Below, one piece after another: positions 1 through 7,974 of a stretch of DNA of 57,358 nt. The DNA is taken from the NCBI GenBank assembly GCA_943328795.2, contig CALQBK020000008.1:1-57358 (forward strand). The letters run 5' to 3'. The notes beneath the pieces are model-generated. The model made no database searches. It saw nothing but the letters and a program-made list of their open reading frames with translations, and was not told the DNA's origin. The position numbers and the translations under genes are program-made. This stretch comes from Bifidobacterium breve. Its GTDB lineage: Bacteria; Myxococcota_A; UBA796; SXON01. Numbering within the stretch: position 1 is the first letter of the stretch; the number at the start of each line of letters is the position of its first letter.

Positions 1-395
1 GGCCAGGCCGTGAGCGACGCGAGCGCCGCCCAACACTCGACGAGCGGCAGGCCCGCGTGCCCCGCGACCTCCGCGACGCTGGGGCGGCCGTCCACCGCCC
101 GCCAGGCACGCGCCGCAGCGGCGTCCAGCGCGTGAATCCGCCACGTCCACCCCCCGGCGGGGTGGTGCTCGGGGGCCGGGCACAGCAGCGCCTGCTCGCC
201 GGGAAGGTAGAGCGGGTGCACCTTCCTGTGGGGGACCAGCGCGTCCGAAAGGGGGGCCAGCATCCCCGCGATCCCCAGCCTGGGGTCGCTGGCCAGGACG
301 GTCTCCCCCGATACGGCGAAGTCCCGCCCGGTGCGGTCGTCGAAGACCACGAGGGCGGGACCGCAGCGGAGCAAGCGGAGCCAGGGCGGGAGCAC
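1..395 (-). CDS. Partial hypothetical protein (3' end outside window)
   Basis: About 131 residues are visible on the minus strand and the frame stays open to the window edge. The start is a GTG at 395, chosen because AGGAG lies about six bases upstream and the frame has no ATG there. The N-terminal part is a mixed, beta-rich stretch (FDDRTGRDFAVSGETVLAS). The last visible part (RAWRAVDGRPSVAEVAGHAG) reads like a winged-helix or PqqD-like fold, with an Ala-rich helix and a PSVAEVA helix. I do not recognise a family. It lies downstream of the porin gene on the same strand, separated by the repeat block at 405-552, so it may be its own transcription unit. Confidence 0.5.
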   Translation of the reverse strand, partial: MLPPWLRLLRCGPALVVFDDRTGRDFAVSGETVLASDPRLGIAGMLAPLSDALVPHRKVHPLYLPGEQALLCPAPEHHPAGGWTWRIHALDAAAARAWRAVDGRPSVAEVAGHAGLPLVECWAALASLTAW

Positions 396-404
396 CCAGG
401 CTCC

Positions 405-442
405 TATCCCAGGATGTGCCGCAACCGGCCCCTCCTGGGCTA
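405..442 (-). repeat. Dispersed repeat, family A, copy 1 (inverted)
   Basis: Positions 405-432 are the reverse complement of the 28-bp repeat at 42254-42281 and 42976-43003, with about two differences, and are followed by TCCTGGGCTA at 433-442. The element is bounded by imperfect inverted ends (TATCCCA and TGGGCTA). It sits just upstream of the GTG start at 395. Confidence 0.65.
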
Positions 443-485
443 AGTTGTTCTGCTTCGCCCTGCTTCCTGGTCAGGCCGGGGCGAA

Positions 486-552
486 GCGAGCGCCCAAATT
501 GCGCGCTGCGGCTGCGCCTGGCGCACACTTTGGGCTATGCCACTTTGGGCTA
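486..552 (+). repeat. Dispersed repeat, family B, copy 1
   Basis: Positions 486-537 align without gaps to 15366-15417, with 46 of 52 bases identical. The right end CACTTTGGGCTA is duplicated at 541-552, where its CTA is the complement of the TAG stop of the porin gene. It contains GCGCCCAAA near the left and TTTGGGC at the right, so it can fold back. It could be a REP/MITE-like element or a 3'-end mRNA element. Confidence 0.7.
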
Positions 553-1551
553 GAACCCGGCCTGCATGTGGACGAAGACACCGTGGGACGCGTCGCCCTT
601 CTCAGGCTGCGTGCGCTCGTAGGTGAGCGCGACCGAGGTCTTCTCGAGGAAGTCGTGGCTCACGCCGCCGATCAGCTTGAGGAACGAGTCACCGGTGGCC
701 TTGGCGTCCGGGTCGAAGCGGTCCACGCGCAGGATGACGTTCGCGTACTTGGGGAACCGGGGGCTGACGGTCGCCGAGACCCCGCCGGTGCTCACGCCCG
801 CGGTGCTCTTGCCGACGTACTCAAACCACCCGTAGACGTGCGGGACCTTGACGCCGAGCGCGCCAGCGTAGGTGATCACCGAGTCGCCGTTCTTGGGCGG
901 GATCGCGTACGCCACGAAGCCGGTGATCGGGAGCGCGAGCTTGTCGTTCTTCGCGAGCGGGTTCACGGTGACGCGCGCCGCGCCGGTCTTGCCGGCGTCG
1001 AGCTCGGGCTTGGAGTAGCCCTCGCCGTTCAAGACCGACGCGTGCCAGGACAACAGGCCGCCGGCCTGCTCGCCTTGCACGTTGATGCCGATGTCGGCGG
1101 TGGACTGGAGCTTCTGGTCGTCCGCCATGAACTTGGCGATGTAGCGCCCGCCCATGAAGCTCTCCGCGTAGGGCACGTAGCCCGTGTCGACGACGCCGAA
1201 CCGCGCCTTGATTGCCTTGCCATTCGCTGCTTCCAACCATGCGTTCTTGACGAACACGCGGATCTTGGTGTCCGCCGCGGTGTCATCGAGCCGCCCGGCG
1301 TCCAACGTGATCTTCGCGCCGAGGTGCTCGGACATCTGGGCCTGCGCGGTGAGGTAGGCCCGGTCGAGCTCGAACGAGTTTGCGCTCTTCGCAGACTTCG
1401 TCAGGTCGTACCCGTAGTGCGCGAAGATGAGCCCGCCCATCTTGACCGGGGGAACCTCGAACTTCTTGGCCTCGGCCTTCGGCGCGGGCGGCGGGTCGCC
1501 CTCGGCAGCGAGGACGGGGTGGGCGAGGGCGAGGGCGAGGAGAATGGACAT
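550..1551 (-). CDS. Outer-membrane porin-like beta-barrel protein
   Basis: 333 residues. The start is the ATG at 1551, because GGAGG lies seven bases upstream and the first residues (MSILLALALAHPVLAAEG) form a clean signal peptide ending in Ala. A short Pro/Lys/Glu linker follows. The rest alternates polar and hydrophobic residues with aromatic girdle positions (GGLIFAHYGYDLT, VYGWFEYVG, SVALTYERTQ) and ends in Phe, as expected for a 16- to 18-stranded porin. It resembles the phosphate-selective porin O/P-type fold, but substrate specificity cannot be read. It should sit in the outer membrane. The TAG stop lies inside a repeat end (TGGGCTA read on the other strand). Confidence 0.75.
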   Translation of the reverse strand: MSILLALALAHPVLAAEGDPPPAPKAEAKKFEVPPVKMGGLIFAHYGYDLTKSAKSANSFELDRAYLTAQAQMSEHLGAKITLDAGRLDDTAADTKIRVFVKNAWLEAANGKAIKARFGVVDTGYVPYAESFMGGRYIAKFMADDQKLQSTADIGINVQGEQAGGLLSWHASVLNGEGYSKPELDAGKTGAARVTVNPLAKNDKLALPITGFVAYAIPPKNGDSVITYAGALGVKVPHVYGWFEYVGKSTAGVSTGGVSATVSPRFPKYANVILRVDRFDPDAKATGDSFLKLIGGVSHDFLEKTSVALTYERTQPEKGDASHGVFVHMQAGF

Positions 1552-1783
1552 TGGACAACCTCCGTGGTGAGAGCCGGTGACGAACCCGCCCCAGATTGCA
1601 CGTTTGTTGCCAAGCTGCCATTCGCCGTCGCGGCGTCGTTGCGCGGCTCCTGGGTGCATCACGACGGGATAAGATTGTCATTTATCGACGCTTTTTTACA
1701 CGCGTTACGGGGTCGAAGGAGACGTCCGTGTGTCGAACACACTTCTACCGTTGCCCGATCGTGACTTTGACGTCACCGAGGTT
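1552..1783 (-). promoter_or_regulatory. Leader of the porin gene with a palindrome
   Basis: This 232-base gap separates the DUF4442 gene from the porin gene. It contains a perfect interrupted palindrome, GTGTGT-CGA-ACACAC, at 1728-1742. An AT-rich stretch at about 1670-1700 (TTTATCGACGCTTTTTTACA on the plus strand) is unusual in this GC-rich window, so a porin promoter and operator are plausible. I cannot assign -10 and -35 boxes with confidence. Confidence 0.3.
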
Positions 1784-2320
1784 TCAGTCCCGCCGCCGCT
1801 TCGCCTTCACCGACCATGTGAACGAGAACCGGCTCACCACCTGCCCGTCCGCCATCGTCCCCACCGTGTCCAACACGAACGTCTGCGACTGCCCCGACGC
1901 CTTAGCCGCCGCCACCGCGGCGAACACCGAAGCACCCTGCTCGCACACAAAGGTCGACTTCGCGACGGCCTTTTTTTCGAACGTCCCCGTCAAGCCCACG
2001 ATCAAGAGCGACATCGGCACCCCGGCGTCCTCGACTGCGAGCATGCCGAGGGCGCCCGTCGACAGCTCGGCGGCCATGGCTTGCGCCGCGAAGTAGGTCG
2101 AGCGGAACGGGTTTTGGCTCCGCCAGCCGTACGGGACGGACGTGACGCAGCGCCCCGGCTCGAGGCGCTCGAGGCGCACCCCGGTGAACAGGGCGCTCGG
2201 GAGCTTCATCAGCGACCACCCGGCGAACAGCAGCGGGTGGTTCACCCGCGACTGCAGCTTCGCGGCGGCGGGGGAGAGCGCACGGGTCTGCGGGGTCAAG
2301 GCTTCGGTCAACGTTTCCAT
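1784..2320 (-). CDS. DUF4442 (hotdog-fold, thioesterase-like) protein
   Basis: 178 residues, cytoplasmic. The core (SQNPFRSTYFAAQAMAAELSTG, then FEKKAVAKSTFVCEQG) matches the DUF4442 branch of the hotdog superfamily, which is related to acyl-CoA thioesterases. The NPF-x4-FAA-x2-MAAE helix is where the active-site residues of that fold usually lie. The substrate is unknown. Its start overlaps the end of the upstream CapA-like gene by 13 bases, so the two are probably translated from one mRNA. The start has only a weak GGGGA ribosome site, which fits coupling. Confidence 0.75.
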   Translation of the reverse strand: METLTEALTPQTRALSPAAAKLQSRVNHPLLFAGWSLMKLPSALFTGVRLERLEPGRCVTSVPYGWRSQNPFRSTYFAAQAMAAELSTGALGMLAVEDAGVPMSLLIVGLTGTFEKKAVAKSTFVCEQGASVFAAVAAAKASGQSQTFVLDTVGTMADGQVVSRFSFTWSVKAKRRRD

Positions 2321-3540
2321 CCGGTCCCCAGGAGCGCGTCGAGGCGCGCGTTCTCTTCGATGGTGTCAGGGTCCTCGCTCCCCGCGGTGGGCACCACCTC
2401 GGTGCCCTCGGACCCAGGCTGCGACCGCTCCGCCTGCCAGCTGAGGCCGGTGACGTCGGGGTCGAGCGTGACGCTCGCGACGATGCCCGTCTGGCACGGC
2501 AAGGTCTCGAGGGTCGTCCCGAAGTCGCCGAGGCTGTACAGGATCGCGGCCGTCCGCGGCACGCCGAGCCCGTCGTCGATAGCGCACGTGCCTACAGCGG
2601 CGGTCTCGCCTTGGTCGACGGTGCACAGCTCGGGCGGCTGCACCACGTGGGGTCCCTCCCCTACGACGAGATCGGCACCCAGCGCGATCACTTCGCGCCC
2701 AAGCACCATGAAGTGCGGGTCTGGGTAGTACTCGTACTCGAACCCCCAGTGCACAAGCACGACCACTGACGTCGCGCCATTCGCCCGCGCGTCGTCAATC
2801 GCCGCGGCGATGGTGGACAGGTCGATGTCCTCGTCGAGGTGACCGAACGGCACGACGAACAGGTCCCGCTCGGGCACGTCCACGCGGTTGTTCATCCCCC
2901 ACGCGAACGCGAGGAACGCGATCTTGCCGCCCGCCGCGGTGTCCACGAGCGCGTGGGTGTCGACGCCGGTGCGCGTGAACCCACGCCCGTCGAGCTGGGC
3001 GAGCGTAGCGGTGACCCCCGCGTTGCCCATGTCCATGGTGTGGTTGTTCGTCGCCTGCACGACGTCGAGCGGCAGCCCGTCCAAGATCTCGGGCGGCGCG
3101 TTGAACGCGTAGAGCGGCAGCTCGTCCTTCTCGGTCGGCTGGTCGGGATCGACGGGCGTCTCCAGGTTTCCTACCCGGAGCTCGCCGTCGAGCATCCCGG
3201 CGGCGGGGTCCAGGAAGTGCGACCAATTGCCCCCCATCCACATCACGTCCCCGACGAAGTCCACCTGCGTCCCCTCGCCCAACCCGTGCAGCTTCTCCCG
3301 CATCCCCGCGTAGTGATCGAGCTCATCGACCGGCGCGCTCTTGCGGTGCAGGATGGACTTCTCCACGTACAACGCTGTCTGTTCGGCGTCCGTGAGCGGG
3401 TCCCAGGTCTCGGTCTCGAACCGGACCTCCTCGTAGTCTTCCAGGTCCGACTGCGGCGTGTAGGTGTACGGGAACACCGGGGCCGCCGCGCCGGTGTCGT
3501 CCGGCGGGCCAGCGCACGCGGCGAGCAACAACAGCGTCAT
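2308..3540 (-). CDS. CapA-family metallophosphatase-like lipoprotein
   Basis: 410 residues. The start is the ATG at 3540, which overlaps the TGA of the upstream gene as ATGA. It gives a short lipoprotein signal, MTLLLLAACAGPPDDTG, with lipobox LLAAC. The CapA/YwtB signatures follow in order: FVGDVMWMGG, RVGNLETPV, ATNNHTMDMG, VLVHWGFEYEYYPDP, VGEGPHVVQP and ILYSLGDFG. This calcineurin-like fold is associated with poly-gamma-glutamate or capsule biogenesis (PgsA/CapA), but many myxobacterial copies are stand-alone. No CapB, CapC or ligase gene is nearby, so a capsule role is not supported here. Longer upstream starts would run into the neighbouring gene and lose the signal peptide. Confidence 0.85.
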   Translation of the reverse strand: MTLLLLAACAGPPDDTGAAAPVFPYTYTPQSDLEDYEEVRFETETWDPLTDAEQTALYVEKSILHRKSAPVDELDHYAGMREKLHGLGEGTQVDFVGDVMWMGGNWSHFLDPAAGMLDGELRVGNLETPVDPDQPTEKDELPLYAFNAPPEILDGLPLDVVQATNNHTMDMGNAGVTATLAQLDGRGFTRTGVDTHALVDTAAGGKIAFLAFAWGMNNRVDVPERDLFVVPFGHLDEDIDLSTIAAAIDDARANGATSVVVLVHWGFEYEYYPDPHFMVLGREVIALGADLVVGEGPHVVQPPELCTVDQGETAAVGTCAIDDGLGVPRTAAILYSLGDFGTTLETLPCQTGIVASVTLDPDVTGLSWQAERSQPGSEGTEVVPTAGSEDPDTIEENARLDALLGTGWKR

Positions 3541-4037
3541 GGCCGCCACTTTCGGTGCGCGACGTGCGCGCCGAGGGTCTTCCCCGGGCTCGGGTGCTCG
3601 TCCATCCGCTCGGCGAGCCATTGCATCCACTCGGCGTACGACACGGTGTCCAACTCCCGGCGCTTGACCTCGACGTGGGGGCGCACCTTTCGCCACGCCT
3701 GCCGGATGTACCCGCCCATCAGGTCATCCACGAGGTGAAGCGGCAGAATCCGGTAGTAGACGAGCACGCCGATGCTCTCGAACACGTGGCTCAGCTGGAG
3801 CACCGCTGCGAGGTTGTCCGGGTTGTTGCCTACGAGCGCCGGGTCCGCGTGGTCAGGCAGCGCCAGGACGACGCGGACGCTCCGCGCAAAGTCGGGCGTG
3901 AGCATCGCGTGCACCAGCTCCGTCGACGTGAACAACGCGCGCGTCTTCGACATCTGCCGGATCTGCAGCGAGCCGAGCGTGACCGCGGTGAGCACCGTGA
4001 TCGCGGAGACGAGGTTCGCGACGGTCGCGATCTGCAT
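3537..4037 (-). CDS. Small membrane-anchored protein, DUF4760-like
   Basis: 166 residues. GGGAGG lies eight bases before the ATG. One N-terminal hydrophobic helix (residues 3-25, IATVANLVSAITVLTAVTLG) is followed by a cytoplasmic helical domain (SKTRALFTSTELVHAMLTPD, then LSHVFESIGVLVYYRILPLH), with the overall look of DUF4760-type proteins. Function is unknown. The gene is coupled to the CapA-like lipoprotein by an ATGA stop/start overlap and follows the SPFH gene by 30 bases, so the three are probably one operon. Confidence 0.65.
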   Translation of the reverse strand: MQIATVANLVSAITVLTAVTLGSLQIRQMSKTRALFTSTELVHAMLTPDFARSVRVVLALPDHADPALVGNNPDNLAAVLQLSHVFESIGVLVYYRILPLHLVDDLMGGYIRQAWRKVRPHVEVKRRELDTVSYAEWMQWLAERMDEHPSPGKTLGAHVAHRKWRP

Positions 4038-4067
4038 AGCGACGGCCTCCCGAGCCGGACTCGCCGC

Positions 4068-5012
4068 CTACCGCGGCGTCGGCTGGCTGACCTTGTTCAT
4101 CGCCATCATCTGGCGCATCGTCTTCTCCATCCCGTCCGCCGACCCGTCCAGGAACATCACGTTCCCGCGCCCGTTCTCCGCGAAGTGCTTCAGCGACTCG
4201 GTCCACATCGAGAACAGGATGAAGCTGACGTCGAGGTCCGCCTTCGCCATCTCCTGTGCCGCCTCCGTCATGCCCTTCGCGACCTCGGCGCGGAACAGCG
4301 CGATGCCTTGCCCGCGGAGCTGCGCGGCCTGGCGCTCGGCCTCGGCGGCGATCTTGATCGCGTTGCCCTCGGCCTCGGCGCCCTTCGTCTTCGTGATCAG
4401 CAAGGCCTGGCCCTCGTTCTCGGCGGCCGCCTTCAAGTTCGACGACGCTACGACCTTCGCCATCGACTTCGAGATCTCCTCGTCAAAGCCGATGTCGTTC
4501 ATCTGCAGGTCGATCAGGTGGTAGCCCCAGCTCGCGAGCGCGTGGTCGAGCTGGTCCTTGACCGAGTCGATGATCTCGCGGCGCAGCGCCAGGATGTCCT
4601 GCTGCTTCTTGGTGGCCACGAACGCGCGCACCGAGCCCTCGACCGAGCGCGTGAGCGCGATCATGAACGAGCGCTCGTCCACGAACTTGAACGCCACGTT
4701 CAGGATCGTGTCCTCCTCGGAGTTCAGCACCGAGTACAGCAACATCGCCTTGAAGTGCACGTTCGCCTGGTCGAAGGTGATCGCCTGGAACGCGAGCTCG
4801 ACCGACTGGTTCTGCAACGACAAGCGCTTGGCCGCGCTCTCGATGATGGGCAGCTTGAAGTTCAGGCCGGCGCGCTGGACGCGCGCGAACTTGCCGAACC
4901 GGGTCAGGACCACGACGGTGCCTTGCCCGACGATGTTGAAGCAGCCCCCGAGCAGGATGAGCCCGAAGAAGCCGCAGAACATCAGGAACGCGAGGACGAC
5001 GATCCCTTCCAT
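4068..5012 (-). CDS. SPFH/Band 7 (stomatin-like) membrane protein
   Basis: 314 residues. GGAG lies seven bases before the ATG. An N-terminal membrane segment (residues 4-30) is followed by an SPFH domain (about 35-200; VGQGTVVVLTRFGKFARVQR, then VDERSFMIALTRSVEGSVRAF). A long Ala/Glu/Lys helix (about 195-260; AENEGQALLITKTKGAEAEG) is typical of oligomerising flotillin/stomatin proteins. The C-terminus contains a Met-rich stretch (MEKTMRQMMAMNK). The family forms ring or cage scaffolds that organise membrane proteins. No NfeD-type protease partner is adjacent. Downstream are the small membrane protein and the CapA-like gene. Confidence 0.85.
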   Translation of the reverse strand: MEGIVVLAFLMFCGFFGLILLGGCFNIVGQGTVVVLTRFGKFARVQRAGLNFKLPIIESAAKRLSLQNQSVELAFQAITFDQANVHFKAMLLYSVLNSEEDTILNVAFKFVDERSFMIALTRSVEGSVRAFVATKKQQDILALRREIIDSVKDQLDHALASWGYHLIDLQMNDIGFDEEISKSMAKVVASSNLKAAAENEGQALLITKTKGAEAEGNAIKIAAEAERQAAQLRGQGIALFRAEVAKGMTEAAQEMAKADLDVSFILFSMWTESLKHFAENGRGNVMFLDGSADGMEKTMRQMMAMNKVSQPTPR

Positions 5013-5083
5013 GCCAAACTCCAGTGTCCGGCGCGGGTATCCGACTCGCGTGGTTTCTGCCCGTACACCGGGCGTTCACCCCG

Positions 5084-7387
5084 TCATCGCGTCCGGACGC
5101 GCGCCATCGCCCCCGAGAGCACCCCCGCGAGCGCGTAGGCGCCGAGAGCGACGAGGAAGCCCGGGGTGTACCCCCACATCCTCGCCACCAGCACCGTCCC
5201 GAGGCTCGCTACGACGGACATCCACGCGTTCACGGCCCAAGCCCACGGCACGAGCGGCCGCCCGGCGTCCGGCAGCGCCCGCATCCCGACCGGGAACGGC
5301 ATCCCCATCGCGAACCCGAGCGGCACGAGCAGCACGCCGGTGACCAGGCACCGCGCGAACAGCGACCACGTCAGGGCGTAGCCGTAGAGCAACGGCGGGA
5401 CGAGGAACGCCTGGATCGCGCCGAGCACGACCACCGCGGCGAGCACCACCCCGAGCCGAGCGACGGGCACGCGCTCGGCGAACAGGCTGCCGATCCCGGA
5501 CGACACCAGCATCGCGAGCACCACCACCGTGATCGCGTACGTCGGGTGCCCGACGAACAGCACGAGCGAGTGGATGAGCACGGTCTCGACAGCCAGGTAG
5601 CCGTACCCCAAGCACGCCACGTAGAGCAGCGCGGGCCCCGCACCCGCGAGCCCGGCGACCTCCGTGCGGCCCTTGAGCGCCCACGGGAGCGCCAGCAGCA
5701 GCAGGCCCGAGCCCACCACCACGGCGCACTGGACCACGATCGAGCGCCACAGCACCGCCAGCGGCTGCTCGCTCTCCCCGCTCGCGTGGTTCCACGCGTC
5801 CTTCAACGCCCCCGCGACGATCTCGGGGCTGTCTTGCCACGGGTGGTCGTCGGTCATCGCCCGCTCGCCCATCAGCTTGTTCCAGGCGGGCGTGCGCCGG
5901 TCGTCGGCGGGGTCGAGCGTCAACTTCAGCCCGTACTTCCCAGCGATCGCGACGAGCGCGTCATGCTCCTCGGCTGTCCACGCCCGCGGCCGGGCGAGCA
6001 GCACCCGGCTGCCGCCCTCCAGGTACGCGATGTCGTGCCACGGCGCTTTTTCGCCGCGTGCCAGTAGCGCAGCGGCGCAAGCACGGACGATCTCGTCGGT
6101 CTGCGAGCCCTTCCCGAAGCTCAGCATGCCGTCCGGGGAGAGGTGGTCGAAGTAGTCGATGAACGCCTCCTGCGTCTCCAGCAGCGCGGGCGACCAGACG
6201 TTCGAGAGCAAGCCCGCCGACGACCACAAGTTCGCGTGCACCATCTGGATCACGTCGTAGGGCACGGTGGAGCGCAGGATGGCCGCGCGGCCGTCCGAGT
6301 GCACGCGCACGGTGTCGCCGTGGGTGTACGGGTTCACGTCGTTGTCCGGCCAGCGGGTCGCGACGATCTCGAAGATCTCCGACGCGATGTCCACGGCTTC
6401 GATGTGGCTGTGGCCGTACGACTGCGCGACCGCGACGTCGGGCCCGGCCGAGGCCGCCAGGATCGCGCCGTGCGCGGGGGGGTGCACGAGCTGCCAGACG
6501 ATGGACCGGTTCGCCCCGCGGGCGTGCATCGCGACGTCCGCCTTGCTTCGCACCACCTCCGACGCCGAGGTGTTGTCCAGGAGCATGTACACGTGCCCTG
6601 GCTTCTCGAGCACGGAGAGCCGCGTGAGCGGCGTCCACTGCGTCGCGATCACCTCGTTCTCGGCGAACCCGGCAGCGCGCCGGATCTTCAGCACGTCCGT
6701 CGAGAGCGACACGCCGGTGAGCCCGAGGCTCGCGAGCGTGACCAGCACGGGCAACGCGAGGGGCGCGCCCCCCGCGCGGGCCGCGAGCACCGCGGAGACC
6801 CCGCAGGCGGCGAGGATCACGAACACCACGTCGGGCCCGGCGAGCACCCCGAGCACGGGCAAGAACACCGCCGCGCCCGCGGCAGCGCCGAGCAAGTCGG
6901 CCGCGTAGAGCCGGGTGATCTGCTCCTTGCGACGCTGGAACAGCCCGGCGAAGACCAGCCCGGCGACGCCGAAAGGGGCCGCGAGCATCGGCAGCAGCGC
7001 CGCAAACCACCAGCCGTTCAACAGGCTGTCCTTGATCATCGACCGGTCTTGGTAGCCCTCGGGCGGGGTCTCGAACTCCTTCAGCACGGGGAAGTGGAGC
7101 ACGGCGACTACGGCGCAGAGCGTCACCGCGGCCTGCACCAACGACAGCATCGCGAGCCGCGGCAGCAGGCCCTGCTCGGGCACGAGCGTGGGCCTGAGGT
7201 GCTGGGCGAGCGCCCCCGCGGCGATGCCGCAGAGCGCGAGCGCGAGCGCGAGGTGGGCGAAGTCGGCGAACAGCACCACCGCGAAGAGCCGCGTGAGCAG
7301 CAGCTCGTACAGCAGCAGCGCGAACGAGAGCAGGAACGCGACCGCGGCGAGCGGGCGGAGACCAGGGTCGGCTGGGGTGTTCGGCAT
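5084..7387 (-). CDS. Membrane-embedded spermidine-synthase-like protein
   Basis: 767 residues. About six transmembrane helices (residues 10-205) are followed by a soluble Rossmann-like domain (about 225-520) and then six or seven more helices (about 560-760). This is the architecture of membrane-fused spermine/spermidine synthase-like proteins, common in Myxococcota and Planctomycetes. The soluble domain keeps the EAVDIASEIFEIVA segment and a PYDVIQM strand. Where canonical aminopropyltransferases have the catalytic Asp shortly after YDVI, this protein reads YDVIQMVHAN, so polyamine synthesis is doubtful. It may be a methyltransferase-like or transport-associated protein. It heads the minus-strand series that continues with the SPFH gene 71 bases later. 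Confidence 0.7.
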   Translation of the reverse strand: MPNTPADPGLRPLAAVAFLLSFALLLYELLLTRLFAVVLFADFAHLALALALCGIAAGALAQHLRPTLVPEQGLLPRLAMLSLVQAAVTLCAVVAVLHFPVLKEFETPPEGYQDRSMIKDSLLNGWWFAALLPMLAAPFGVAGLVFAGLFQRRKEQITRLYAADLLGAAAGAAVFLPVLGVLAGPDVVFVILAACGVSAVLAARAGGAPLALPVLVTLASLGLTGVSLSTDVLKIRRAAGFAENEVIATQWTPLTRLSVLEKPGHVYMLLDNTSASEVVRSKADVAMHARGANRSIVWQLVHPPAHGAILAASAGPDVAVAQSYGHSHIEAVDIASEIFEIVATRWPDNDVNPYTHGDTVRVHSDGRAAILRSTVPYDVIQMVHANLWSSAGLLSNVWSPALLETQEAFIDYFDHLSPDGMLSFGKGSQTDEIVRACAAALLARGEKAPWHDIAYLEGGSRVLLARPRAWTAEEHDALVAIAGKYGLKLTLDPADDRRTPAWNKLMGERAMTDDHPWQDSPEIVAGALKDAWNHASGESEQPLAVLWRSIVVQCAVVVGSGLLLLALPWALKGRTEVAGLAGAGPALLYVACLGYGYLAVETVLIHSLVLFVGHPTYAITVVVLAMLVSSGIGSLFAERVPVARLGVVLAAVVVLGAIQAFLVPPLLYGYALTWSLFARCLVTGVLLVPLGFAMGMPFPVGMRALPDAGRPLVPWAWAVNAWMSVVASLGTVLVARMWGYTPGFLVALGAYALAGVLSGAMARVRTR

Positions 7388-7465
7388 GGGCGCCGCGGCG
7401 GATATCGCGCCGGAGAAACAGCGCCCGTCCGAACCGCGTGCCGTCCGTCCTCGCGCCGGAGACGG

Positions 7466-7888
7466 CTACTTGCCGGTCGCCTCGTGTAGGACCTCGAGGA
7501 ACACTTGTCCATCGTTCATCGGCGCGATCTCGACGCGCAACCGCTGGCCCCCCGCGCCCTTGACGTCGATGACGTCGCCCGAGATCGTGTCGCTGGAGTG
7601 CACCACGTCGGTCACGTCCGCGAGCGGGATCTCGGTGACGTTCTTGTCGAGGACGTACACCACGCGCTGGTCGGTCACCATCGCGATCTCGGTGCCATCG
7701 AGCGAGATCGTCGCGTCGTAGTACGCCCGGACGCTCTCGCCCGGCTTCAGCACGGCCGCGGCGTGCTCGCGGTCGCCCGCCGACATCTGGTTCGGCACCT
7801 CGACGCCCCCGCTGGATCCATCCCCGCAGGCGAGAGAGAACGCCACGAGCGAGGCGCCGAGGGAGAACAGGGTCGGGCTGGGACGCAT
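7466..7888 (-). CDS. Small lipoprotein with PH-like domain
   Basis: 140 residues. The ATG at 7888 is preferred over a longer frame because it begins a lipoprotein signal (MRPSPTLFSLGASLVAFSLACG) with lipobox FSLAC. The mature part (KPGESVRAYYDATISLDGTE, VTDQRVVYVLDKNVTEIPLADVTDV) resembles bacterial PH/YokE-type domains: 'one turns on, the other tracks' beta strands around a TDQRVVY motif. It is probably anchored in the inner leaflet of the outer membrane or in the inner membrane. It is transcribed away from the ATP-grasp gene at 7975. The binding partner is unknown. Confidence 0.65.
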   Translation of the reverse strand: MRPSPTLFSLGASLVAFSLACGDGSSGGVEVPNQMSAGDREHAAAVLKPGESVRAYYDATISLDGTEIAMVTDQRVVYVLDKNVTEIPLADVTDVVHSSDTISGDVIDVKGAGGQRLRVEIAPMNDGQVFLEVLHEATGK

Positions 7889-7974
7889 TCCGTCGTGTAA
7901 CCGGCGCGAAAATCGGGTGGCACGGGGAGCGCTCACCGAACCCGGGTTAGTCCCGGGCGCGAACCGGAGCCTGT

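Noticed and set aside
331-1764. A 477-codon plus-strand frame opposite the porin gene
   Set aside because: Low-complexity Arg/Val/Asp product; the opposite strand encodes a signal peptide and beta-barrel.
3555-5138. A 527-codon plus-strand frame opposite the DUF4760-like and SPFH genes
   Set aside because: Composition is skewed (Arg/His/Leu/Asp), with no motif, and it lies opposite well-supported genes.
7388-7465. Possible small gene in the gap before the PH-like lipoprotein
   Set aside because: No start codon with a ribosome site and no open frame of useful length with normal composition.
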